A DNA stretch of 64,000 nt from Boletus sp. NGJ (taxonomy: Eukaryota > Basidiomycota > Agaricomycetes > Boletales > Boletaceae). Location: positions 62,001 to 126,000 of the forward strand of contig JAGTXK010000054.1 in NCBI GenBank assembly GCA_019096195.1, read 5' to 3'. The notes below the pieces were generated by a model. That model saw only the letters and a program-made list of their open reading frames with translations, was not told the DNA's origin and searched no databases. The first letter of the stretch is position 1; each line of letters opens with the position of its first letter. Positions 1 through 10,634 of the stretch are shown piece by piece. A program made the position numbers and the translations under genes.

Positions 1-1746
1 CTCCGCTAGGTGTACACCTGGACACGACCGCCTTCCCCACCCGAAACACGCCTCATGCGGGTCAGGCTGCTGTTCCTCGCCAAGGAACCTCTCCGGGTTA
101 AACACGTCCGGATCGGGGTATGTCTCTGGGTTGGATAGGATAAACCTACACAAACCATTTCAGCTGAGATCTTAATTTCATGTTACTCTCGACAAGCCAC
201 GAACCATATATTCGGAAGAAGACACGTCCCTTTCGGGATGAAACGCCCCTCGTAGATATTATCCTGTGTAGTGACACGCGCAGCTAGCATCACACACACT
301 CCAGTCAGTCCATAAATGCACATGGGAAGATACGTACCCGTTGGAGCCACCACGTGCCACCGAAGGAGTTCTGTGCAGATCGCATTCACGTACGGAAGCG
401 AATCACGATCGTCAAAGGTCGGAAGTCTGTCGTGCCCGATGACAGCATCCACTTCGGCCTGTGCCACTTTTAGAATATCGGGGTATATTGTCATGGCAAG
501 GAAGAACGCAGACACTGCGGTGGGTGTCTGTTACCGCGCTTTTCAGTGCGATTCTCTTGTTTGTGAGATAATTCAGCTCACGGTGTCTGATCCACCTGAT
601 AAATCATAGAATTGTAAGCTCAACTGTCCCAAGAGGTGAATGCATACCGAGATACATGGCAAAAGAAGCCCACTTCAAATTCTCTCCCTCCTCGGGAGTA
701 ACACCATCCTGCAGTGCCCGTGAAATGAATGATGGCACAGCATCACCCTTTGCCTAACCCAGAATTAATAAACAAGTATCACGAACTCAAAGAATAAAGA
801 TACCAGGTGCTCTAACACAAACCTGTATGGTGTGCCCACTGCCTCGTTCAGCATTTTTCGCCATCGCCTTGCATCTTTGTGGAAACCACCTCCAGGGAAC
901 CACTCAGGCAAATATCGCACTAGAGAAACCCTTCAAGAAACCGAAAGAGATCGCAAAAAAAAATTCAGAGAGAACGTACGGATCGGAAATATGTCCACTA
1001 GAAATCGTCCTGGGGCAGCAATCATAGATAAATTATTCATGACATTGTCAACCATCTCCACGAGAGGGTCACGATCTTCCTTGACGGTATAACCATGCGA
1101 GATTTTCAAGATCACTGAGCCCGCCATTCTGTCCGAAATATGACACATTAGCACGATCACCCAGGGCACAACGGCACCGTATCGCACTTGCGACTATGAA
1201 CGACGAGATCATCAGCGTTCTTCAACACATTGCGTAGGAATTGTCTCGCTTCGGTTTCTTGGGCAGGGTAGAACACCTCTATGCTACTCTTGGTGCCAAT
1301 TTGCTGATGAATGAACGTGCGAAGTTTTCGGTACCGGTCACCATATTGTATAAAAGTTATGGATTTACCCCACCCGACAAGGTCACAGCACATCGTAAAG
1401 TGTGGTCTGTTGGATGTGATGGCGCTTTCCTTCTCGAGTAAGTCTTTCGATGCCTTGAAGGAGTTGAGCACGACGTATTGCGTGCCCATTACGTTGAGGG
1501 ATATGATAGGGCCTGACATAGCATGAGCGACGTATGTACATCGTGAGGTGTGTGTATGCACTTGCCATATTTTCCGCTCATGGCTCCGAGGGTTTTATAT
1601 GGTGCATATATCGGAAGGTCGAGCAGGTTCCCGATGAGGGGCCAACCAGGAGGTCCAGGCGGAAGCGGAATCTTCCTCCAGAGAAGTCGTCGGATGAAGT
1701 ACAGTGCCAAACCAGCAAGGCAGACATCCAGTACTCGAATCCCCAT
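1..1746 (-). CDS. Cytochrome P450 monooxygenase, C-terminus outside the window
   Basis: This is a microsomal haem-thiolate monooxygenase. The N-terminus (start ATG at 1744-1746) has a hydrophobic anchor followed by the proline-rich hinge PPGPPGWPLIGNLLDLP. Later exons show the C-helix block (WGKSITFIQYGDRYRKLR), a stretch near 840-900 ending in RRWRKMLNEAVG, an I-helix GGSDT near 590-600, and the K-helix core ELLRW with its partner Arg near 340-360. A further exon at 1-130 reads toward PERFLA; the haem-binding Cys region must lie beyond base 1. Several short introns interrupt it. The first (1513-1565) fits only as a GC-AG intron and restores the frame. The PPGPPGWPLIGN pattern is common in secondary-metabolism or xenobiotic P450s of Agaricomycetes, but I cannot assign a CYP family or substrate. 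The sequence in the window looks intact. Confidence 0.88.
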
Positions 1747-2554
1747 GATTACGACCCAGTGGGGTCGCACAGCGGCAGGATACGATGGATAGTGTGTTCA
1801 TGGAAATTCCGACGGCTTTATACCATACAATCCCTGAGTTTGAACGTGTGACGGCATAGTCCTAGAGTGCTCCTGACAGCAACGGTGTGAATGTCTGATC
1901 TAAATTAAGCTGGTCCGAATGTCCCAATCATCAGAGATCATCAGCTGGCGAACAAAATTGAAAACAAACATCGTTTGACCAGACCAGTCAAACGATGTCT
2001 GTTTGACCGGAGTTAAAAAACGTACAAAGATGCTCTTGACAGTGAATATCTCACTAGGTAAGTCGGGTCTACGTGCGTGAAGTGGAGAATGGAAAACCAC
2101 CTCGGTTGTTAAAATACGTTTCGCGGGAGTTTCCGTTCTTGTAGCCCGACGGCGCTGGTCGCCACAGTCTAGAAGTATTGGTATTTGGCAACCGCCTTCA
2201 ACTTGTCACAATCGTCGCCGTCGGACGTGTCGTGCTCAGTTGAGAGCGGCTAGCGTGACATCGGAAATGGTTACAGCTGTCGCTGTCAAAAACTGTCCTG
2301 GTCAGCTGGTGCGCACCCCACGTTGGCGCCGGGTCCGGCAGTGACCTTGTTTACAATTATTGTCGTGCTATGAAATAGAAGGTGTTCTGATAAACAGTTT
2401 GTTGTTTAATTCAACACGTTGTAGGTACACGGATCAAGTACAGTCGGTCGTGTCACGAAGGCGAAGGTTTCATAAGTGTACGTAAGAGGAAGTCCAGACA
2501 GACAACGATGGCAGGGCCGCGGACGACGAGGGAACAGTCAGTGGAATAGACAGG
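1747..2554. other. Intergenic stretch upstream of the P450 gene
   Basis: No gene is seen here. It should contain the P450 promoter, since that gene runs leftwards from 1746. The only structure noticed is the inverted repeat at 1962-2004, listed separately. The right part leads into the decayed helicase. Confidence 0.5.
1962..2004. repeat. Short perfect-looking hairpin upstream of the P450 gene
   Basis: Two 18-base arms (1962-1979 and 1987-2004) are reverse complements with one mismatch and a 7-base loop. The arm core is ACATCGTTTGAC. It lies about 215 bp upstream of the P450 start codon, so it could be a palindromic regulator site or a remnant of a small mobile element. Confidence 0.6.
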
Positions 2555-4101
2555 ATGGTTGTAGACGAACAAAACGAAAACGGACAACGCGACGTGGTGG
2601 AACCTATGGCGGGGCCCGACTCTGTTATCGAAGACCACATGATGCCCGCAGACGTACACAACCTGCTCAAACAACAACCCACTTCAACGGCTGATGATTA
2701 TACCAGGCGAAGGAGGGGTCGGCAAATCGAAATTGATTCAGACCATCACAGACAACTTCGAACGACGCGCAGGACCCCGTTTGTTGGCAAAAGGCGCTTA
2801 CACGGGAATCGCAGCCAAGCCCGCATCATCGACACCAAAACACTGCACATGATTGGTCAGATAGCCATGAACACTCGAAACCGCTCAAGGAAAGCGGGAA
2901 AAAAAAAACTGTCAACGTTCTGGCACGACAAAGGATATCTACTCATCGATGAGAAATCCATGCTTTCTCGAAAGTTCCTGGCGCGCGTCTCGTCGTCGAT
3001 AAGCACAGGCAAGAGCCTAGCACCGGGGTACGATCTCCCAACGTGATATTGGTCGGAGATTTCCACCAATTCCTCCCCGTTGTAGGTAGACCACTCGGAG
3101 AAGAACCGCTCGGCGCGTCACTGTATGAACAATTCAAGACAGTGGTCCGGCTCACGGAACAAGTCCGTGTAAACGATACGGAATGGCTCGACCTCCTTCC
3201 CCATGTCCGTAACGGGAGCTGTCGGGCCCATCACATCGCCATGCTCCGTTCACTCATAACCACCAACCCGTTGTGTCCACCGACGGACTTTGCCACCCCT
3301 CCCTGGAGCAACGCAGTTCTGATAACTCCCCGCCATTCCGTCCGTCGTCACTGGAACACAACCATGACCTACGAACGCAGTCGACAGACCGGCCATCAGC
3401 TCTTCGTTTGTCGAGCAACCGACACCATCGGAGGAAGACCAGTCACACTCGCAGACCGCTAATTCGCTATAGCAACAAAAACATCAAACCGCGGCAACAA
3501 GCACGACGAACACGGAGGTCCCCCGACACAATTATGTTATTGATTGGCATGAAAGTCATGGTCACTTTCGATATCGAAACTGACCTTGACATCGCAAACG
3601 GCGCGAGAGGGGAGATAGTAAAAATATTGCTGAGCGAACGCGAAGCCTAATTCCCGTCAACCCAGCCAGTCGTTGAGCTCGAAACCCCACCTGCCTACAT
3701 CCTCGTAAGAATGCTAAGCACCAAAATCACACAGCTCAAAGGATTGGAACACAACGTGATATGTACCAATCACCTCGATCGACCGCACGTTTACTATCAT
3801 CACAGGGAACCACCGCAAAACAATACACAAGACCCAATACCTACTCACACCCGCACAAGCCTTGAATCACCGACTATCCAGGGGCAAACGATCCGTCACG
3901 CCAGAATCGGCACATCCCGGTGCATTGACACCATTCAACATATCCGTCGCGTTGTCCCGATGCCGCGGACGAGACACCATCCGACTACTACGCGATTTCG
4001 ACGACAAACTTCTAACCAGCCACCCCAGCGAATACCTAAGAACAGAGGACGAGAGACTTCAGAGACACGGAAAAGTGGTGGAAAGATTTTCAAGGATCTA
4101 G
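2555..4101 (+). pseudogene. Decayed Helitron/PIF1-type helicase
   Basis: Remnants of a PIF1-family helicase occur in order across all three plus frames. There is a Walker A region (PGEGGVGKSKLIQTIT, near 2700-2745), a Walker B-like LLIDEKSM (near 2940), the motif VGDFHQFLPVVG near 3050-3085, a region reading GMKVMVTFDIETDLDIANGARG near 3550-3605, and the C-terminal VALSRCRGRDTIRLLR near 3945-3990. In fungi such genes usually belong to Helitron rolling-circle transposons. No Rep/HUH nuclease domain was seen beside it, so this is either a Helitron 3' fragment or a captured helicase. Multiple frame changes mean it cannot encode a working enzyme. A GC-rich hairpin-like stretch at about 4309-4338 might be near the element's 3' end, but this is weak. 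Confidence 0.75.
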
Positions 4102-4663
4102 TACCGTACCCAATTGACTGGTGGACAACGACAAATGATCCACGAGAAACCCCAGCCCACGCCAGAACACAAAACACGAACGAGCACGAAACGTACGTAA
4201 CAAAATCCCACGGGCAAATAAAGGCTTCGACACAGCCCCATTGTCAACCTGCAGCGACCTTGTAAACAAGGTGTTGCCGGCCCCTTGTTTTTTTTGTGTT
4301 GGCAGTTTTGGCGGCACGCCTGTGCTTCCGCCGACAAATCCAGCAAAAAGTAACGACAGCCGCAGTGAACCACGTCGATGCTTTCTGCCTACATTGGTCT
4401 ATTCCTGCTGCATTGAAGCGTCAATCTTGGACTCTTCTTGTTCCTCCGAGCTACCAGTAGCCTCGTTTGGGTTGTTGAATGTATTAATGTATGTACACGT
4501 ACCACGTCGTTTTCAAGTAACTGCAGTACTATAAATTGCGGTACTAAGTATATGTCTACACAAGCGGAAGGAAGCAAAGGTGGAAAGAAAAAATCGACAT
4601 CCTCTATTTTTATGAGTGCCAGCGATGGCTCTCGCTTGCTCTTACACGCAATGATACACGAAC

Positions 4664-7219
4664 CTAATCGACATCCATCTCCGTAGGCCCTTCCTGCTGC
4701 TGCTGCGCCTGTTGTTGCTGCTGCTTCGCCCCCGGATCTGGCGTCTGCGTGCCACTCTGCGGTGTCTGCGTCCCATTGGGCGTCTCCGCCTTGATCGGCT
4801 TGGGCTTGGGCCTGGTCAAAATCGGAATCGCGAAGTAGACCACTTCCTCCCGCTTCTTGATGATATCCCCCACCTTCAACACCGCATCCTCATGTTTCGG
4901 TCGCTCGGCCTGCCTCGCGATCTGATCCTCGAGCCACTTTTGAACGGTCGCACACTTTTCGATGACAGCCGTCTTGTCCTTCTCGTCAATATGCGCGTAC
5001 CTGTCGTCGGATGAGGTCGCTTGCGCGAGGTACTCGTTGAGCGTCGTACGGAGGTCGGCAATGCTGCGCGGACGTTCCTCATATTCGCGGAAGCGCGCGA
5101 CGATGGGGTCCCCGACGACTTTGAGCGCGTCGAGGCGGGCGACGTAGGCGGATTTCGTGGCATCCTCGCCTTCTTCCGAGTAGAGCCAGTCTTCGGCTTC
5201 TTGGAGCAGCGTGAGGAGTTTGGCTCTTTCGGCGGCTTGGACGTACGCGGTGTAACGGTCTTCGAGTTTGCCACGGGTGTCATAGACGTATTCTTCGAGG
5301 GCGTTTTTGCGGTCCTAGGATGGGGTGAGTATGGGGCGTGTATGCGGAACAACAAAGGGTCGACGCACCTCGGTGTCTTGGACCAGCTTGTCGGCAGCGT
5401 GCATCTGGGCTTCCTGTTCCTTGAGCTTCTCGAGGATGCTGAGGTCGAGAGAGGTCCCAAAGGAGGTGAATGGAACTTCAATTTTCTTGACCCGCTTCTT
5501 CTTTGGTGGTTCGGGAGGTTGTGCATCCCCGTCGACGTCCATCGCAGTCTGTTCCTCATTCTCCTCCACATCTTCGACGTATGCTGCCTCAAACGACATG
5601 ATGCCGTGTAGGTTCAGCCGTGTCTTGAGCTTGACACACGAGAGGTCGCCGTTGGGAGCTGCAGGAACACTCTTGGCACTGAATCGAGCGATCCAGGAGT
5701 GAATACGACCCGGCAAGTCTTGTGGCTCCGCGTACGATGCCTCGATGTCGAACGGCCCTTTTCTGTAAAAGGTCAAGACCTTGGTGGAGGGAATGCCGTT
5801 GCCGCGAGGGAAGACGATGAGCTCGGTGTCCTCGTCGGGATCCGTCTCTGAACGATCCCAGGAGACTCTGATGGGGTATGGGGTGATGTCCCTGATGTGG
5901 AACTCGCGTACGCGGAAGGTTGGACTGAAGAATGCGCAGGCAAAGGTGGCACCACGTGCGACGGCTTCGTCTTGGTTGAGCGTGGTATGGAGGGGTTTAC
6001 CGCCGAGGGCAGCTTGGATGCGTGCACGGACGGCAGGAACACGGGTCGTGCCACCAATGAGCTCGACAGCGTCGATTTGGTCGATGGAGAGACCAGACTC
6101 GGCGAGGGCCTGCTGGAGAGGAAGGGCGATGCGATCGAGGACAGGGGTGATGAGTGCTTCATAGGCGTCACGGGAAAGCTTGGATGAGGCATCAACGTCG
6201 TTCATGATGTTTTCGACGCTGAGAGGTGCTTCTGTGTTGGCAGAGAGAATTTTCTTGAGGCGTTCACAGCCGACGCCGAGACGGAAAGTCGCCTTTGGGC
6301 TGGCGAGGACGTCGATCTTGTATTTTGTCTTGAACTCCGAGGCAAAGTATTGGCGGAGGGCATAGTCGATGTCACGGCCACCGAGATGTCTGTCGTAGGC
6401 GGAAGATTTGACGACGAGCTGGCCTTTCGAGAATGCGACTATGGCGACGGACATGGAAGAGTGACCGACATCGACGAAGAGGATGTGACGTGGGTTCTCT
6501 GGCTCTGGGAGGTCGGTTTTGGTGATGCCCCAGCTGAGGGCAGCGGCGGTGGTATCATTGATGACACGGAGGGCGTTGAGGCCGGCGATGGCGGCAGCGT
6601 CTTGGACGGCGCGCCGTTGGGCGTCGGTATACCAGCCGGGGACAGCGATGACGACATCGGAGATGGTAGACTTTAGTTCATAGGATGCATTATCGCGGAG
6701 TTTTCCCAAATACATGGCTACAAGCTGTGTGGCAGAAAAGGTGCGCTGCTCGCCGAGATACGCGACCTGGAAGTGGCGGAGCGATCAGATCCGATTGATA
6801 AAGGGAGAGAAGCAAGGTACCTCTGTGCCGACGGCGCCATTGACATCGACGAGGCTGGCATTGAAGAAACGCTTTTCGTAGTCGAGATCGGGGTCGAGGA
6901 TGGTGCGACCGACGAGCCGTTTGAGAGAGCCGATGGTGTTTCTGAAATTGGAGGTCTCTTGGGTCTTTGCGGGCTCGCCGATGGCACGTTGTTTTGGCCC
7001 GAAGGCGACGAGAGATCTAGAGAGAGTCAGGAGACGAATATTTGAGGAGAGCCGAGCACGAACGGAGTGGCACGATTGGAGACTTCGTTGACTATGATGT
7101 CGATGCCGCGGTTTCTCGCGACACCAATCTGCGGGTGTGGTGAGGAACGGTTAGAGGAGAAGAAAGGATGTGCAGACCTTGCTGTGGAGAGTACCGAAAT
7201 CGATACCGACGACGGACAT
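4664..7219 (-). CDS. SSE1: Hsp110/Sse1-type chaperone (Hsp70 nucleotide-exchange factor)
   Basis: Sse1-type Hsp110 proteins act in the cytosol as exchange factors for Hsp70 and as holdases. Five exons fit cleanly: 7219-7178, 7128-7064, 7016-6821, 6766-5369 and 5314-4664, with introns of 49, 47, 54 and 54 bp; the joined frame gives 783 residues. The protein starts MSVVGIDFGTLHSKIGVARN, the Hsp70 phosphate-1 loop, in Hsp110-like form. The actin-like ATPase domain follows (VIAVPGWYTDAQRRA, FVDVGHSSMSVA, ELIGGTTRVPAV), then the beta-sandwich, an acidic loop (VEDVEENEEQTAMDVD), a long helical C-domain and a Gln-rich tail ending EMDVD. Length, loop and tail separate it from canonical Hsp70, which ends EEVD and is about 640-650 residues. 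It is divergent from the gene at 7418. I see no breaks. Confidence 0.95.
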
Positions 7220-7417
7220 GACTGGGATGGTCAAGAAAGAGATGAGAGGCGGAGTGGACGCTAAATAAACTGTATCGGTGGCTGAGGGTTCTGCTCGTTT
7301 CGGAAGACGGTTCTTGACGGTTCCACCACGTTCTACAGACCCGACGTCGTCGAGGACAGCGACGACGAGCTCAGCGACGCCGAGAGGGACAAACGTTCAG
7401 TACTGCAGTTATTATCA
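7220..7417. promoter_or_regulatory. Divergent promoter region between SSE1 and the RD-rich gene
   Basis: About 200 bp separates the Hsp110 start from the first in-frame ATG of the rightward gene. The right part (from about 7340) is open in the downstream frame and reads like protein (DVVEDSDDELSDAERDKR), preceded by a plausible acceptor (CTACAG, ending 7338). The true start of the rightward gene may therefore lie in a short upstream exon that I could not identify. I did not find a clear heat-shock element. Confidence 0.45.
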
Positions 7418-10400
7418 ATGTCGGCAAGGCAGAATAAGAAACGCAAGGGACGAAACCACGTCAATAACCGCGAGCGCACCGTCACCACGTTTACAGAGGA
7501 CCCCAACACGTCTTTTCTCGTTCCCCTCTCCTCAGAGGATCCCCCCGCCGTCCTCGCGTCCCCCTTCCCCATGCCCTACCAAAACTACATCCCTCCCCAG
7601 CAGCAGCAGTTTTTTCAGCCTGTCCTTCCCCCGGGCAAAAACGACCTCGAGATCCTCGAAAACCTCAAGACGATCATCAGGGAGGGCCAGCACGAGTTCT
7701 ACCGTGCAGTCCCCCAGCCAGCCGCCCTCGCATCTCTCTACGTCGGCCATATCCCCCCACAGGCCCATCCCGAGCAGCTCCTACAAGAGTATCCCTCTCC
7801 TCGCTTCACTCAGGATCCCGCCTTGGCTGACAGTAGCAACGGGCCCGACTCCACTTTTCAGTCGGTCAACAATGTACCCTTTCGTTGTCTCACACCTTTT
7901 CTCGCACTCACCCTTGTCTCAGACCATCGAGGCCCACACCCCTCTTTCTGGTGCCGACTCGCCCATCAAAATAAGCGCCGACCCTCTCAACGCCGCCGAC
8001 TCCAACCTGTCCTCTGTCAAGCATGACCCAGACGACCCCACTCGACTCACAACACAAGGCCCTCCAGTCGACACCAAGACGGACGTTCCCGGTGAGTATG
8101 GCACACGACAACCTGCGGACACCGCCTCGTCCAACAAGGCAACCCCATTTGACACCACCAAAGACGACGAGCCCTCCCAGTTGACAAGTGAAAACGTTTG
8201 GGAGCGTCGCACTCTCGACGACAGAAAGGTCCACTACGACGATCGCAATGCCAATCTGCCCCAGAGTCGAGCCAGTACCTACGACGGCAGGCCGCCAGAT
8301 GGTACTACTACTGCTGCAACCTCTCCCACAGAGGACCGTCGTTTCCACGACAGAGATCGGGACAGAGACAGAGACAGAACCGCCGACCGTGACAGAGACA
8401 GAGACTGGGCCCGTGACCATGACCGTCACGACTCGATCAGAGACCGGGACAGAGACAGAGACGTCAGGGACAGACGCCCCGAGTATTTTGGCCGCTCTTA
8501 CGGACGAAGCCATGCTCCACGACCACCTCCTGAACTTCGCCATTACGAGCCCTCGTATGGTGCCGATTACGTGCCCCCTCTCCGCCGCTATGAGCCCGAC
8601 GACAGGCGTGGTCTCCGTAACGCGTCCTTCGACGATCGGTTGAAACCACCTCCTATTGACGACAAAAGGCCCCCATTTGACGACCGTCGTCCACCACCAC
8701 CATCACCTGCTGTTGCTGATGACCGCCGTCTGACTCTGGATGATCGCCCGATAAGACCACTTCCCGGCTCTGACACTAGGGCGCTCCCGCCAAGCTCTGA
8801 GGACCGTGCTCGTCCAATTGGCGATTCTATGCCACTCACTCGTGCAACCGCAGAGGACGATCGAGGCGCTCGTGCAGCCTCACTTGCGACTGATGACCGT
8901 CCTCGAGCCATTGTACCACTGGAAGATAGGCTGTCTCAACCTGTTCCCACGCCCTCCCTGCAAGATCGTCTGAGCCAACCTGTGTCTGCTGTCGTGCCTG
9001 CTCGCGTGGATATTGCCTCTGCTCCAAGTCTGGAGGAGCGACTCTCCTTGGGACCTGCTCCTCCTCGTTCCTATGCACGCGCCGCCTCTGTCGCACGGGA
9101 TGACCTTCGTGCACCGCTACCAAAAGACGATTTGCGTGATCACGACCGTGTCACCGATTTCAGGACCAACAAGGACTTTTCCCGAGAACGCCCCGGCGGT
9201 CCACTTCCCACCGCGTCCACCTACCGACCTGACCTAGATCGTAGCTTCGGAGAAAGAGATGACCGCGACAGACGTGATCGCGGTGTGGCTGACGTCGACG
9301 CGCCTCCAGCGCGGTTCGGCGACGCATTCAGTCGCGCAGGTCCGCCTCCGCCACGCCGGTATTCGCCGCCCCTACCCATGTTCGATCGCGACCGTGAGCG
9401 GGAAAGAGGAAGAGCCTATTACCCGACGCGTTCGCCGCCGCCGTTCCGCGGGGAAGGTGTGTATGATCCCGATGGGGAGAGAAGGTATGCCCCCGATCGA
9501 GAACGCGATGTGTATGAACAACGGCGGCGGGATTGGTACGGACCTGGCGACGACGAGAAACGTGGACCGGTACCGCCACCGCCTGCTTCGTGGCGACCAC
9601 ACGAGAGACCGCCATTCGTGGATAGAGAGAGGGACCGATTCGACCGCGAGAGAGAAAGAGACAGAGACCCACGCGAGCGTGATCGCGAACGAGAGCGGGA
9701 TCGGGATCTGGGCGCATTGGCGCCGCCCCCGACAAGAGGGCATTGGGACGACCGTGACCGACGGGGCGGCTTCCAACTCTCGCCACCGCTTTCGCGAATG
9801 GATGCAACGGGGGGTGTTGGACCTGGCCGTTCTCTGAGCGCTCGATTGACAGATCCATACCCGCCACCACCGTCTAGCAACGACGAGCGAACGTACCCAC
9901 CACCGAGAGACTTTGACCGTGGGCGGTACGGTGGCCCTGCTTTGGACGACCATGCGCATGCACACGCACACGGGCCCCCACTGCCATTTACGCGTGTCCG
10001 GAACAGGAGTCCAAGTCCGTCGCGCCGTGGGCCGGGTCTTGCAGAAGACATGCGTCCGCCTATGAAACGCGCACGAGAAGACACCGGACCTGGGTACCCT
10101 GGCGTCGGTCTGGGTGTTGGTGGGGGTGGTGCTGCGTATTCACCCCCACGACGAGGTGGCATGGGCATTAGCGTGGGAGGGGCAGGAGAGTACGCACCTG
10201 GCCCGCCGCCCTCGTCTGCGGCGACGACAACGTCTGTGGTGACTTCTGTGAGCGGGACGGTACCGTCGCGGTCGACAGGGGCACGCACACCGCCTGTGTC
10301 AGCGCTTCCGCCGAGCAACAGTGCGAGCAGTGGGTTTTATGAGCGAGATCGTGAGCGGGAGCAGCGGGAAAGAGAAAGGGAGAGGGAGAGGGAGAGGGAG

Positions 10401-10634
10401 AGGGAGAGGGAGAGAGAACAGCGGGAGAGGGAGAGGGAACGCGAGTATGTGCGTGGAGAGTATGGGATGGGGTATGATCGGGATGGACGTGGGCGACGGA
10501 GTCCACCATTGTTGGGGTCGCGGATGGGGCCCGGTCCTGGGTCTGGTGTAGGTGGGGGAGGATATGGAAGGGGTGTGGTTGGGGATAGGAGAGACGACCG
10601 GAGGTATGTTCCACCGCCTCCACGTACGAATTGA
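7418..10634 (+). CDS. Long Arg/Asp/Glu-repeat low-complexity protein, probably nuclear
   Basis: Two exons, 7418-7873 and 7923-10634, joined across a 49-bp GT-AG intron give about 1055 residues. The first exon has a Lys/Arg-rich start (ARQNKKRKGRN), a Pro/Gln-rich segment and a short conserved-looking helix (DLEILENLKTIIREGQHEFY). The second exon is almost wholly low complexity. It contains RD/DRD runs (for example DRDRDRDRDRTADRDRDRDW), many DDR repeats, Pro-rich blocks, RSPSPSRR-like and Gly-rich stretches, and near the end a perfect RE alternation. Mixed-charge RD/RE tracts are known to target proteins to nuclear speckles and occur in splicing factors such as U1-70K, so an RNA-processing role is an inference. 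No RNA-recognition motif was seen. The 5' end is uncertain: open protein-like sequence extends upstream to about 7340 without an ATG. Confidence 0.75.
10374..10441 (+). repeat. Purine repeat (GAGAGG)n encoding alternating Arg-Glu
   Basis: Nearly uninterrupted GGGAGA/GGGAGAG units encode REREREREREREREREQ-like alternation inside the RD-rich gene. Such hexanucleotide arrays change length by slippage without breaking the frame. Confidence 0.7.

Noticed and set aside
5021-5611. Plus-strand open frames across the Hsp110 gene
   Set aside because: Antisense shadows of a well-supported minus-strand gene.
7278-7417. Extension of the RD-rich gene in the frame open from 7278
   Set aside because: That frame starts with GTG, and between 7418 and 7873 a different frame is clearly coding and joins the long exon across a good 49-bp intron.
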